Positions 25,939-34,478 of a DNA stretch of 62,594 bases are shown in pieces. Every line of letters starts with the position of its first letter. Position 1 is the first letter of the stretch. The notes beneath the pieces were generated by a model. The model had not been told where the DNA came from. It searched no databases and saw nothing but the letters and a program-made list of their open reading frames with translations. The DNA is from Candidatus Gastranaerophilales bacterium (GTDB lineage Bacteria; Cyanobacteriota; Vampirovibrionia; Gastranaerophilales; Gastranaerophilaceae). The stretch covers positions 67,906-130,499 of the forward strand of contig CALUPV010000006.1 of NCBI GenBank assembly GCA_944322745.1, given 5' to 3'. A program made the translations under genes and the position numbers.

Positions 25939-28587
25939 TTAATACTTTAATGAACTTATCAAATCATTTATAGCTTTTTCCTGAACAGTTATTTCATCTA
26001 TCCTGTTTTTTGTCTGTTCAATTAATTCAGGTTTTGCATTTGCCATAAATTTTTCATTATTTGTTCTGGCTAATAAACTGTTCTTTTCTGAAAGAAGTTT
26101 TTCAAGCTTTTTATTTTGACGTTTAATTTCTTCATTCAAATCAATCAAACCGGATAAAGGTACTATTATTTTAGAATTACTTACTACAGCAGATGCCGAT
26201 TGCTTTATAGTTTTATGTGATTCATCAACATACTTAATTTTTTCGACCCTTGCTAATCGATGAATATATGATTCTACTTTCTCAAATATTTTTTCTTCAC
26301 CATTACCTGCCAAAATTTCAATATTAACTTTTGTTGAAACAGGAATATTAAAACTTTGTCTTAAATTTCTTAAAGATTTAATAGTTTCAAAAACCAATTC
26401 CATTTGGGTATTTTCATCTGCGAAATTAAATTTTTCATCATATATCGGATATTTTGAAAGCATTATTGCTTTAACATCCTTTTTATTAGGCATCAATTGC
26501 CAAATAGATTCCGTAATATGAGGCATAATAGGATGAATTAACCTTAATGTCATATCAAGAACATATCTTAATACTCTTTGGGTATTAAGTTTCAAGCTAT
26601 CATCCTGAAGTTGAATCTTAGCGATTTCAACATACCAATCGCAATATGAGTTCCAGAAGAAATCATATAATGTATGCGCCATTTCACCAATTCTATAATT
26701 TTTAATATTTTCATTAGTTTCTTTTGCTGTTTCATTTAGTTTATTCAAAATCCACTTATCAGCAATAGTTAACTTTTCAAAATCAATATCATTATTATCA
26801 ATACCTTCAAGATTCATAAGTACAAATCTTGAAGCATTCCAAATTTTATTAGCAAAATTTCTTCCGTATTCAAATTTTTCATCACTGATTTTGATATCTT
26901 GACCACCATATGTACACAAAGATGTAAGAGTAAATCTAAGTGCATCACAGCCATATTTATCAATTATACCGACAGGATCAATTGTATTACCTTTGGATTT
27001 TGACATTTTTTGACCGTTTTCATCTCGAATCAAACCGTGAATGTATACGGTTGAAAATGGTGCTTTCTTTGTAAATTCTTCACCCATAGTAATCATTCTT
27101 GCAACCCAGAAGAAAATAATATCAAACCCTGTTACAAGTGTTGAAGTAGGATAGAATTTTTTAAAATCTTCACTTTCAGTATTGGGCCAACCCATTGTTG
27201 AAAATGGCCATAAACCAGATGAAAACCAAGTATCGAGAACATCTGATTCCTGTGTATATTTAGTCGGATCAGGATTTGTTTTTGCTACAACCATTTCACC
27301 GGTTTCATTATTATAATATGCAGGTATTTGATGTCCCCACCATAATTGGCGAGAAATACACCAATCACGAATATTTGTCATCCACCCAAGATAATTTTTT
27401 GTCCATCGTTCAGGGACAAATTTAATATCTCCATTTTCAATAGCCGCAATAGCAGCTTTAGCAAGAGGTTCCATCCTGACAAACCATTGTTCCGAAAGTA
27501 GTGGTTCAATAGTTGTATTACATCTTTGGCATTTACCAACATTATGTTCAATCGGTTTAATTCTTACCAATCTTCCTTTTTCTTGAAGCATTTCAACTGT
27601 TTTTATACGAGCCTCTTCTCTTGTTAAGCCTTGAACAGCATAGTGAACTTCTTCACAAGATTTCATTTTTCCTTCTTCATCTATTACCCATATCGGTTTC
27701 AAATTATGACGTTTTCCAACTTCAAAATCGTTAGGGTCATGAGCAGGAGTAATTTTTAAAGCACCGGTACCAAAATGTTTATCTACATAGTCATCTGCTA
27801 TAATAGGGATTTCTCTTCCCGTTAGAGGTATAAGAACTGTTTTACCTATCAAATCTTTATATTTAAAATCACTTGGATTAACTGCAACGGCAACATCACC
27901 ATAGATAGTTTCAGGTCTTGTTGTTGCAACTACAATTGCTCCTTTTTCATCTTTTAAGGGATAACTTATTTCCCACAAATTACTTTTTTCTGTTTCATAG
28001 TCTGTTTCTACATCGGAAATAGCACTTTGACAACGTGGGCACCAGTTAACAATGTAGGCACCTTTATAAATTAAATCTTTTTCGTACAATTTCACAAAAA
28101 CTTCTTTTACTGCTTCGCTGCATCCCTTATCTAAAGTAAAGCGTTCTCTTGATAAATCAAAAGAAGCACCTAATCTCTTAAATTGATGAAGAATAGCGCT
28201 TTTATGTTCGTTTGCCCATTCCCAAGTAAGGTCTACGAACTTTTCTCTCCCAAGGTCAAAACGGCTTTTACCTTCTTCTCTAAGCTTTTTTTCTACAACA
28301 TTTTGAGTTGCAATACCTGCATGATCGGTACCTGGCATCCATAGCGTTTCATAACCTGACATTCTATGATATCTTATTAAAATATCTTGAAGAGTACCGT
28401 CTAATGCGTGTCCCATATGTAATACCCCTGTAACATTAGGAGGCGGAATTACTATTGAATATGGTTCTTTTTCTGATTTGGCATCCGCCTTAAAACACTC
28501 ATTATCTTCCCAAAATTTATAAATACTTTCTTCTGTTTCTTTCGCATTATAAACTGTAGGTAAATCTTCAATTTTGGTTAAACTCAT
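25939..28587 (-). CDS. valS: Valyl-tRNA synthetase
   Basis: An 882-aa class I synthetase. I take ATG 28587 (MSLTKIEDLP) because AAAGGGC lies 8 nt upstream; an in-frame start at 28656 adds residues with no family likeness. HIGH-type motif PPNVTGVLHMGHAL, editing domain with TTRPETI and ALKITPAHDPNDF, KMSKS loop in GQKMSKSKGN, anticodon-binding helical domain, and a C-terminal coiled coil (about 815-880) as in other ValRS. It charges tRNA-Val and edits threonine. Length is normal. Confidence 0.97.
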   Translation of the reverse strand: MSLTKIEDLPTVYNAKETEESIYKFWEDNECFKADAKSEKEPYSIVIPPPNVTGVLHMGHALDGTLQDILIRYHRMSGYETLWMPGTDHAGIATQNVVEKKLREEGKSRFDLGREKFVDLTWEWANEHKSAILHQFKRLGASFDLSRERFTLDKGCSEAVKEVFVKLYEKDLIYKGAYIVNWCPRCQSAISDVETDYETEKSNLWEISYPLKDEKGAIVVATTRPETIYGDVAVAVNPSDFKYKDLIGKTVLIPLTGREIPIIADDYVDKHFGTGALKITPAHDPNDFEVGKRHNLKPIWVIDEEGKMKSCEEVHYAVQGLTREEARIKTVEMLQEKGRLVRIKPIEHNVGKCQRCNTTIEPLLSEQWFVRMEPLAKAAIAAIENGDIKFVPERWTKNYLGWMTNIRDWCISRQLWWGHQIPAYYNNETGEMVVAKTNPDPTKYTQESDVLDTWFSSGLWPFSTMGWPNTESEDFKKFYPTSTLVTGFDIIFFWVARMITMGEEFTKKAPFSTVYIHGLIRDENGQKMSKSKGNTIDPVGIIDKYGCDALRFTLTSLCTYGGQDIKISDEKFEYGRNFANKIWNASRFVLMNLEGIDNNDIDFEKLTIADKWILNKLNETAKETNENIKNYRIGEMAHTLYDFFWNSYCDWYVEIAKIQLQDDSLKLNTQRVLRYVLDMTLRLIHPIMPHITESIWQLMPNKKDVKAIMLSKYPIYDEKFNFADENTQMELVFETIKSLRNLRQSFNIPVSTKVNIEILAGNGEEKIFEKVESYIHRLARVEKIKYVDESHKTIKQSASAVVSNSKIIVPLSGLIDLNEEIKRQNKKLEKLLSEKNSLLARTNNEKFMANAKPELIEQTKNRIDEITVQEKAINDLISSLKY

Positions 28588-28664
28588 TTTGTTGCCCTTT
28601 AATTTTAACTTATTTATAATAACATTATCCGATATAAATTTAAAATTTAAAGTCATTAACCATT

Positions 28665-29609
28665 ATGAATAAATTAAAATTTATAATAATTTGTATACTT
28701 TCCATTTTAGTAGTTTTAATTTTACTAGAATTCTGTTTATTGTTAATAACAAATTATAAATACCAAATATTTAGAGATACATTAATAAAAAATAAAGATA
28801 AGATAGAAAACAAAAATTTTTCTGTGAAAATAGAGCAAAACAAAATATCCAACCTTTTTAGACTTCAATATAAAAATCCGTTTTCAATAAATCAAGAAAA
28901 TTTTAGGTCTCCAACAATTATTAACTCTAACAAACGTTCTATAATCCTATTTGGATGTTCATTTGCATACGGCATTTACCTTTCGGACAAATCAACAATG
29001 CAATACCTAATGTCAAAATATACACAAAGAAGTATATATAATTATGCACTAGTTGGAGCTTCTCCAAGAGAAACATTATACTTATTAAGAAACTTAAATT
29101 TTGATAATATAGAAAATCCTGAATACATAATTTATACATACATTCCAGACCATAAAAAAAGATTATATGAAGATACTATTGCTATTGGTCCATCATTCAA
29201 AATATCAAAAGATAGACAACATCTAGATTATCAAGAACATTCATCTTGCTTGCTCAGAAGAAGTTATATTTTTCAGACAATTCAGAAAATATATGCAAAT
29301 TATAAATATAAGAGACAAGCAAAGGAAAGTGTAGCTTTGTTAAATTTATATTTTAAAGAAATAAATAATGAAATCAAAAAAAAATTCCCCTCTGGCAAAT
29401 TTATTATTTTTGCCTATGAAGTAGACGGAAATGAAAACTTTAAAGCTATAGAAGAACAAGACATTATTGTAATAAAAGCAAAGGATTTAATAGATACAGA
29501 TATAACAAATGAAAAGTATTGGATATATAAAGGTAATTATCATCCAAACGCAGAAGCTTGGGAAATTATTATTCCACAATTAGTTAAGGAACTGCATAAT
29601 ATAACATGA
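28665..29609 (+). CDS. Membrane-anchored SGNH-hydrolase-like protein, copy 1
   Basis: A 314-aa protein. N-terminal transmembrane anchor (about 5-28), variable spacer, then FGCSFAYG with candidate nucleophile Ser99 and YHPNAEAW with candidate His293, the SGNH/GDSL-type pair. Such proteins act outside the cytoplasmic membrane on acyl or acetyl esters, often on envelope polysaccharides. The Asp found close before the His in the neighbouring copy (KDFHPN) is Asn here (GNYHPN), so activity may be reduced. It overlaps the next gene by 4 bp (ATGA), so the two are one unit. Confidence 0.72.
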   Translation: MNKLKFIIICILSILVVLILLEFCLLLITNYKYQIFRDTLIKNKDKIENKNFSVKIEQNKISNLFRLQYKNPFSINQENFRSPTIINSNKRSIILFGCSFAYGIYLSDKSTMQYLMSKYTQRSIYNYALVGASPRETLYLLRNLNFDNIENPEYIIYTYIPDHKKRLYEDTIAIGPSFKISKDRQHLDYQEHSSCLLRRSYIFQTIQKIYANYKYKRQAKESVALLNLYFKEINNEIKKKFPSGKFIIFAYEVDGNENFKAIEEQDIIVIKAKDLIDTDITNEKYWIYKGNYHPNAEAWEIIIPQLVKELHNIT

Positions 29610-30496
29610 AAAAGTTTTTCAAAATATTTTTTATTAATATTCTACTTATTTTTGCAATTATATTATCAGCAGAAATAATATGCATTTGTATAACATTTAA
29701 AATTCAGAATTGGGAGAATTTTAAGTTCAAGGAGCATATTACAAGAATTATAAAATCCTATACTAACCACAAATATTTTGAAGAATATGACTTTAGACCT
29801 GTTGCTATTGGTAAAAACAATAAAAAACCAATTGTCATTGTTGGATGTTCCTATGCTTATGGTCTCGGGTTAGATGAAAATGAAACAATAAGCGCGGTTC
29901 TTTCTGATAAAACAGACAGAACAGTATATAACCTTGGAGTAATCGCAACTTCTGTCAGAGAAATTTTATATATTTTTAGAAATGATGACTTGAGAAATAA
30001 ACTATTAAATAATCAAAATAACTTTGAATATGTTATATATCCATATATTTCTAACCACAGATACAGACTATATACCGATATAAAACCCTACACATACAGT
30101 CCTTATTTTAAAGAGACTGAAAACGGACTTGAATATTACGAGAAGAATAAACTTATAGTCAATTCATACATTTATAAAAAATTTTTGGATTGGAAATATT
30201 CGGAAATATATTACACAGAAGCTTTCAGATTAATGTGTGTTTATTTAAAAGAAATAAATAAAGAGATAAAAAAACATTATCCTAATACAAAGTTTGTTGT
30301 TTTAGTTTATGAAGATTATTTAAATGAAAAATGGAATATATTGGAAAAAGAAGGAATAATAATCGTAAAAGTTAAAGATATAGCAAATATTGACGTAAAG
30401 TCGCCAGAATACACAATATCACCCAAAGATTTTCATCCGAATGCAAAAGCTTGGCAAGTTATTGTTCCTGTTTTGGCAAAAGAACTTAATTTATAA
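29606..30496 (+). CDS. Membrane-anchored SGNH-hydrolase-like protein, copy 2
   Basis: A 296-aa paralogue of the preceding protein with the same layout: transmembrane anchor (about 5-30), VGCSYAYG with Ser82, shared NEIKKxxP and NPEYIIY-like stretches, and DFHPNAKAW with Asp275 and His277. It keeps the acidic residue that copy 1 lacks. Tandem duplication is evident from the conserved order of motifs. Translationally coupled to copy 1. Likely role: deacetylase or esterase on an extracellular glycan (inference). A strong terminator follows. Confidence 0.72.
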   Translation: MKKFFKIFFINILLIFAIILSAEIICICITFKIQNWENFKFKEHITRIIKSYTNHKYFEEYDFRPVAIGKNNKKPIVIVGCSYAYGLGLDENETISAVLSDKTDRTVYNLGVIATSVREILYIFRNDDLRNKLLNNQNNFEYVIYPYISNHRYRLYTDIKPYTYSPYFKETENGLEYYEKNKLIVNSYIYKKFLDWKYSEIYYTEAFRLMCVYLKEINKEIKKHYPNTKFVVLVYEDYLNEKWNILEKEGIIIVKVKDIANIDVKSPEYTISPKDFHPNAKAWQVIVPVLAKELNL

Positions 30497-30501
30497 GAAC
30501 A

Positions 30502-30523
30502 AAAGCCCCATTAATGGGGCTTT
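30502..30523. terminator. Bidirectional terminator between SGNH genes and gpmI
   Basis: Perfect palindrome, arms AAAGCCCCATT / AATGGGGCTTT, between two convergent genes. AT-rich flanks on both sides allow it to serve either strand. Confidence 0.85.
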
Positions 30524-30542
30524 CAATTATTAATTTAACAGG

Positions 30543-32060
30543 TTATTTTATTAAAGATTCTCCTGTCATTTCTTTCGGTTTTTCTATTCCCATAATATCA
30601 AGAACCGTCGGAGCTATATCACATAAAGCACCTGTTTCTTTAAGTTCAACATTTCCGGCATTCATTACAAATAAAGGAACTGGGTTTGTTGTATGTGCTG
30701 TGTATGGTGCATGTGTAACTTTATCTTCCATACATTCTGCATTACCGTGGTCAGCAGTTAGAACAACAGCAACATCATTAGCTTTTGCTTTTTCAACAAT
30801 TTTACCGACACAAGTATCAACTGTTTCACATGCTTTAACTGCTGCGTCCATAACACCTGTATGACCTACCATATCAGGGTTTGCAAAGTTTACCAATATA
30901 AAACCGTAATCTTTATTATCAATAGCTTTTAAAACTTCTTCACACACAGCAGGTGCACTCATTTCAGGCTGCAAATCATAAGTTGCAACTTTCGGTGAAT
31001 TTATAAGTACTCTTGTTTCTAATTTATTTGGTTCATCAATTCCGCCATTAAAGAAGAATGTAACGTGTGCATATTTTTCTGTTTCTGCGGTTCTGAATTG
31101 TTTTACTCCGTTTTTATCCAAAACTTCACCAAGCAAGTTAACCAATGGTTGTGGTTCAAATGCAACCGGGAATGGGAATGATGCATCATATTGTTTGAAG
31201 GTTACATAATATAGATTTTTTCTTACAGCTTTTCTGTTAAACCCGTCGAAGTTTTCAAACATCATTGCTTTTGAAATTTCTCTTGCTCTATCAGGTCTAA
31301 AGTTGAAGAATATAATTGCATCATTATCTTGTATTCTTGAATTTGGAACATCAATAACAGTCGGTTCAACAAATTCATCTGTTACATCTTTTGCATAAGA
31401 AGCTTCTACAGCTTCAATTGCAGATTCTGCTTTATTGCCTTCTCCTAAAACAAGCATATTATAAGCTTTTTCAACTCTATCCCAACGATTATCTCTATCC
31501 ATTGCATAGTATCTTCCGCTTACTGATGCTATAGGAGGAAGTCCTGCTTCTTTTAATTTTTCTTCTACTTGAGATAAGAATTCAACAGCACTTTTTGGTG
31601 GCGTATCTCTGCCATCTAAAAATGCGTGGAAATAAACTTTTTTTAACCCTTGTTGTTTTGCAAATTCTATCAAAGCTAAAATATGGTCTAATGAAGAGTG
31701 AACACCGCCTGTTGATACAAGTCCATACATATGAAGTGATGAATTATATTTTTTAACATGTTCAACTGCTTTTAAGAATTTTTCGTTAGTGAAGAAATCA
31801 CCATCTTTAATTGCTTTATTAATTCTTGTTAAATCTTGATAAACAACTCTTCCTGCACCTATGTTTAAGTGTCCTACTTCTGAGTTTCCCATTTGACCGT
31901 CAGGGAGTCCAACGTGTTCTCCGTCTGCAAAAATCTGAATATTTTTTTCTTCTGCATAAAATTTATCCATATTCGGAGTTTTTGCAACTTTCGTAGCATC
32001 TTTAGGGCAATCTTTATTTATACCCCAACCATCCATTATACAAAGTAATACTCTTTTCAT
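30543..32060 (-). CDS. gpmI: 2,3-bisphosphoglycerate-independent phosphoglycerate mutase
   Basis: A 505-aa protein interconverting 3- and 2-phosphoglycerate in glycolysis. It uses two manganese ions. Key features are the N-terminal CIMDGWG, GQMGNSEVGHLNIGAGRVVYQDL in parts with phospho-acceptor Ser in NSEVG, HAFLDGRDTPP, NFRPDRAR, NFANPDMVGHTG and LTADHGNAE. Full length, with AGGGG before the ATG. No oddity. Confidence 0.97.
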   Translation of the reverse strand: MKRVLLCIMDGWGINKDCPKDATKVAKTPNMDKFYAEEKNIQIFADGEHVGLPDGQMGNSEVGHLNIGAGRVVYQDLTRINKAIKDGDFFTNEKFLKAVEHVKKYNSSLHMYGLVSTGGVHSSLDHILALIEFAKQQGLKKVYFHAFLDGRDTPPKSAVEFLSQVEEKLKEAGLPPIASVSGRYYAMDRDNRWDRVEKAYNMLVLGEGNKAESAIEAVEASYAKDVTDEFVEPTVIDVPNSRIQDNDAIIFFNFRPDRAREISKAMMFENFDGFNRKAVRKNLYYVTFKQYDASFPFPVAFEPQPLVNLLGEVLDKNGVKQFRTAETEKYAHVTFFFNGGIDEPNKLETRVLINSPKVATYDLQPEMSAPAVCEEVLKAIDNKDYGFILVNFANPDMVGHTGVMDAAVKACETVDTCVGKIVEKAKANDVAVVLTADHGNAECMEDKVTHAPYTAHTTNPVPLFVMNAGNVELKETGALCDIAPTVLDIMGIEKPKEMTGESLIK

Positions 32061-32203
32061 AATATTCCCCTTTTCATATCATTATACTTTTATTATCTGA
32101 TATAAAAAAAAGATTTAAAGCCCCTATGATATATGAAAATTAATTCATGTTTATAAAAATGTACAAACTATAGATAAAATGCTATGATTACAAAGAGGTT
32201 TTT

Positions 32204-32557
32204 ATGTATTTTGGTATATTTCTATTTCTTTATGCAGTCTTCATAAGTATTTTAGAACTTATGGCTGTAAAATTGTTAAGATTAAAAAAATTTATATCAT
32301 ACCCCAATATATTCTATTCAAATATAATATGCGGGGTTCTGATTATTTCCGCAGTATTTACGGGTATTCTTTGGGGCTTTCCGTTCAAAGAATATGGAAG
32401 TGCACCGGTCTTTTTTCTCTTTTTAGTTATTACTGCTAAATATTTTTGCTTAAAATTTTTAATTAAAGAAACGAATCTACCTTTATTTAGAATTTCTGTA
32501 TTTATGAATTGTATATCATTTTTACCCAGTATAATTTTCCTTTGGAGTATATTTTAA
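32204..32557 (+). CDS. Small membrane protein, paralogue 1 of 3
   Basis: A 117-aa protein, almost wholly hydrophobic, with about four transmembrane segments. The C-terminal part contains LPLFRISVFMNCISF, matching LPLFKLSVIVNSIAF in the protein at 32774 and LPLFKISFIINATSF in that at 34134. The three therefore form one family. Ribosome binding site AAAGAGG upstream. First gene of a seven-gene operon. Its stop TAA shares an A with the next ATG. Function unknown. The repeated pairing with exported 'ADI' proteins suggests a chaperone, anchor or export partner for them (inference). Confidence 0.7.
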   Translation: MYFGIFLFLYAVFISILELMAVKLLRLKKFISYPNIFYSNIICGVLIISAVFTGILWGFPFKEYGSAPVFFLFLVITAKYFCLKFLIKETNLPLFRISVFMNCISFLPSIIFLWSIF

Positions 32558-32772
32558 TGTATAGAATAATTATTATTTTATTATTATTGTTAATTTCAAA
32601 TCCTGTAAGAGCAGATATTATAAATACCTTCGGCAGAGCTTTTCCACAAGAAGCAAGACTTCCTTTTTACATTGCATTATTTATTTTGGCTGTTTATACC
32701 TTTATATCAATAAAGAAAGATATTAAAAAACAGGAACAAACAGAACAAGCAAAAAAGGAAAACAAGAAATAA
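32557..32772 (+). CDS. Short exported/anchored protein lacking WG repeats
   Basis: A 71-aa protein starting at ATG 32557, directly overlapping the previous stop. Signal peptide (MYRIIIILLLLLISNPVRA), then mature start DIINTF, a short linker, one transmembrane segment (LPFYIALFILAVYTFI) and a Lys-rich tail (SIKKDIKKQEQ). The larger proteins at 33151 and 34479 have the same signal-ADI start, anchor and IKKxxKxQ tail but carry WG repeats in between. This protein thus looks like the same architecture with the repeat domain deleted, or a minimal founder. Function unknown. Confidence 0.68.
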   Translation: MYRIIIILLLLLISNPVRADIINTFGRAFPQEARLPFYIALFILAVYTFISIKKDIKKQEQTEQAKKENKK

Positions 32773-32773
32773 A

Positions 32774-33163
32774 ATGGGCGTTATTATCTATTTAATATTA
32801 TTATTTATTTACATTTTGATTCCTATAATTTTAACTATCGGTTCAGAATTAATTATGTTAAAACTTCTCGAACTTAAGGAGAAAGACATATATAAAAACC
32901 TTTTGATTATAAGTATAATAACAGATATTATTTTTTCTATAGTTTTATTTCTAACAAATAAAACATATAAAGAATTTGGAATATTTTATCTTTTATTATT
33001 ATTGTTAATAGTTATTTTAATTGAATATTTCTGGTTAAAAATGAATATAGAAAATAAAAAACTTCCTCTTTTTAAGTTATCAGTAATTGTAAATTCTATA
33101 GCTTTTATAGTAGGTATGTATTCATTCGGTTTGTTAACAGGAGCCATTTTATGGAATTTCTAA
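32774..33163 (+). CDS. Small membrane protein, paralogue 2 of 3
   Basis: A 129-aa protein with about four transmembrane segments and the family motif KLPLFKLSVIVNSIAFIVG. An acidic residue lies within the third segment (LIVILIEYFWLK), a position also acidic in paralogue 3 (LEILVVIIEWLLLK), so it may be functional. It starts 1 bp after the preceding stop and overlaps the following WG-protein gene by 13 bp. Function unknown; see paralogue 1 for context. Confidence 0.7.
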   Translation: MGVIIYLILLFIYILIPIILTIGSELIMLKLLELKEKDIYKNLLIISIITDIIFSIVLFLTNKTYKEFGIFYLLLLLLIVILIEYFWLKMNIENKKLPLFKLSVIVNSIAFIVGMYSFGLLTGAILWNF

Positions 33164-34131
33164 AAATCAAAATAAATATAGTTATCATTTTTATTTTTAT
33201 GTTTATGGCTACAATTATACCTGTAAAAGCAGATATAGCTCCGCCGCCGCTAACAACATTCTATATTTATATAAATAAAAAAGGACAAATTGTATTCCCT
33301 AATCAAGAACAGAAAAAAGCCGTCGGTTCAACATTCCGAGAGATTCCGGTATACGATAAATTTTATGAAGGCTTAACTTTGAAAAGAGAAAACGGGAATT
33401 GGGGTTTTATTGATGAAAATAATAATTGGGTTATAGAACCAAAATTCCCGAGCATTATTTGCTATAATAACGGAATTTCCAATATGCATAGGGAAGATCC
33501 TTATTGTAAAGGAGCAACTATATTTAGCGAGGGACTTGCCCCCATAAAATACAATGCAAAACCTAAAGTCAGACTGGAATATCAGAGTAAAGAAATATAT
33601 GATGCTGTTTTTGATGTAGAAATTGATAAGAACGCTAAATACAATAATGAAGTATACGGAACAATTGAAGGTGATAAATTTCATATTAAACTTCTTACAA
33701 AAGAGTTGCCTGGAATATATTATACAACAGAACCTCTTACCGTTGAACGCGCTGAAGCAATGAAAAAACTAAAGAAGGGTTACTTTTATAATGACTATAA
33801 AATAGGCTATATAAATAAAAAAGGAGAGATTGTTATTGATGCAAGCGAGTATAAAGAGATACTTCCATTCTCAGACGGTGTAGCTGCTGTAAGAAAATCC
33901 ATAAGAGGCAGATACGGCTATATTGACAAAACAGGTAAAACTATTATAAAACCTCAATACAGAAGCGCATCCGATTTTAAAAATGGTATAGCTAAAGTTG
34001 AAGTATATGCGGGTAATATCTTATGGAAATTTTCACTGGTTCTTCTAACTTTAATTATACTTATATCCATATCAATAAAAAAAGATATGAAAAGACAAGA
34101 CAATGAAAATAAAACGGATAATCAAGAATAA
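33151..34131 (+). CDS. Exported WG-repeat protein with C-terminal membrane anchor
   Basis: A 326-aa protein. Signal peptide ending in VKA before DIAPPP. WG-type repeats: NWGFIDENNNWVIEPKF (about 82-98), IGYINKKGEIVI (about 220-231) and YGYIDKTGKTIIKPQY (about 252-267), each followed by FSDG/FSEG-type links. One transmembrane helix (about 292-312) and a basic tail IKKDMKRQ. WG repeats build beta-rich binding domains, often at the cell surface or periplasm. AGGAG lies 7 nt before the ATG. Paired with the membrane protein just upstream. Binding partner unknown. Confidence 0.78.
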   Translation: MEFLKIKINIVIIFIFMFMATIIPVKADIAPPPLTTFYIYINKKGQIVFPNQEQKKAVGSTFREIPVYDKFYEGLTLKRENGNWGFIDENNNWVIEPKFPSIICYNNGISNMHREDPYCKGATIFSEGLAPIKYNAKPKVRLEYQSKEIYDAVFDVEIDKNAKYNNEVYGTIEGDKFHIKLLTKELPGIYYTTEPLTVERAEAMKKLKKGYFYNDYKIGYINKKGEIVIDASEYKEILPFSDGVAAVRKSIRGRYGYIDKTGKTIIKPQYRSASDFKNGIAKVEVYAGNILWKFSLVLLTLIILISISIKKDMKRQDNENKTDNQE

Positions 34132-34133
34132 AA

Positions 34134-34454
34134 ATGAATTATCTTTATACATTAATATTAACTATTATTATTGAACTTTCAGTCATATATTTATTGGGGT
34201 TTAGAGAAAAATTATTATTCTGTTCCCTTATAATAATCAATATTCTTACAAATCCTCTTTTAAATTTTATTGTAAACAGATTAAATGAAACTTATATTGA
34301 TTTTAACTTCCTTCATATTATTTTATTAGAAATATTGGTCGTAATAATTGAATGGTTGTTATTAAAATTGGTAATTAAGAGCAAGCAATTGCCTCTATTT
34401 AAAATATCTTTTATAATAAACGCAACCTCATTTTTGATAGGGTTATGGCTTTGA
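34134..34454 (+). CDS. Small membrane protein, paralogue 3 of 3
   Basis: A 106-aa protein with about three to four transmembrane segments. It contains TNPLLNF, IIEWLLLK and the family motif LPLFKISFIINATSF. Clear relative of the proteins at 32204 and 32774. From memory, small membrane proteins with a TNPxxN motif next to exported proteins occur in other gut bacteria, without known function. Located between two WG-repeat genes, 2 bp after the first stop. Confidence 0.7.
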   Translation: MNYLYTLILTIIIELSVIYLLGFREKLLFCSLIIINILTNPLLNFIVNRLNETYIDFNFLHIILLEILVVIIEWLLLKLVIKSKQLPLFKISFIINATSFLIGLWL

Positions 34455-34478
34455 TTTCTTAATTTTGAAAGGTATTAA

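Noticed and set aside
28588-28656. Longer N-terminus for ValS
   Set aside because: ATG 28587 has a good binding site, and the extra residues do not resemble ValRS.
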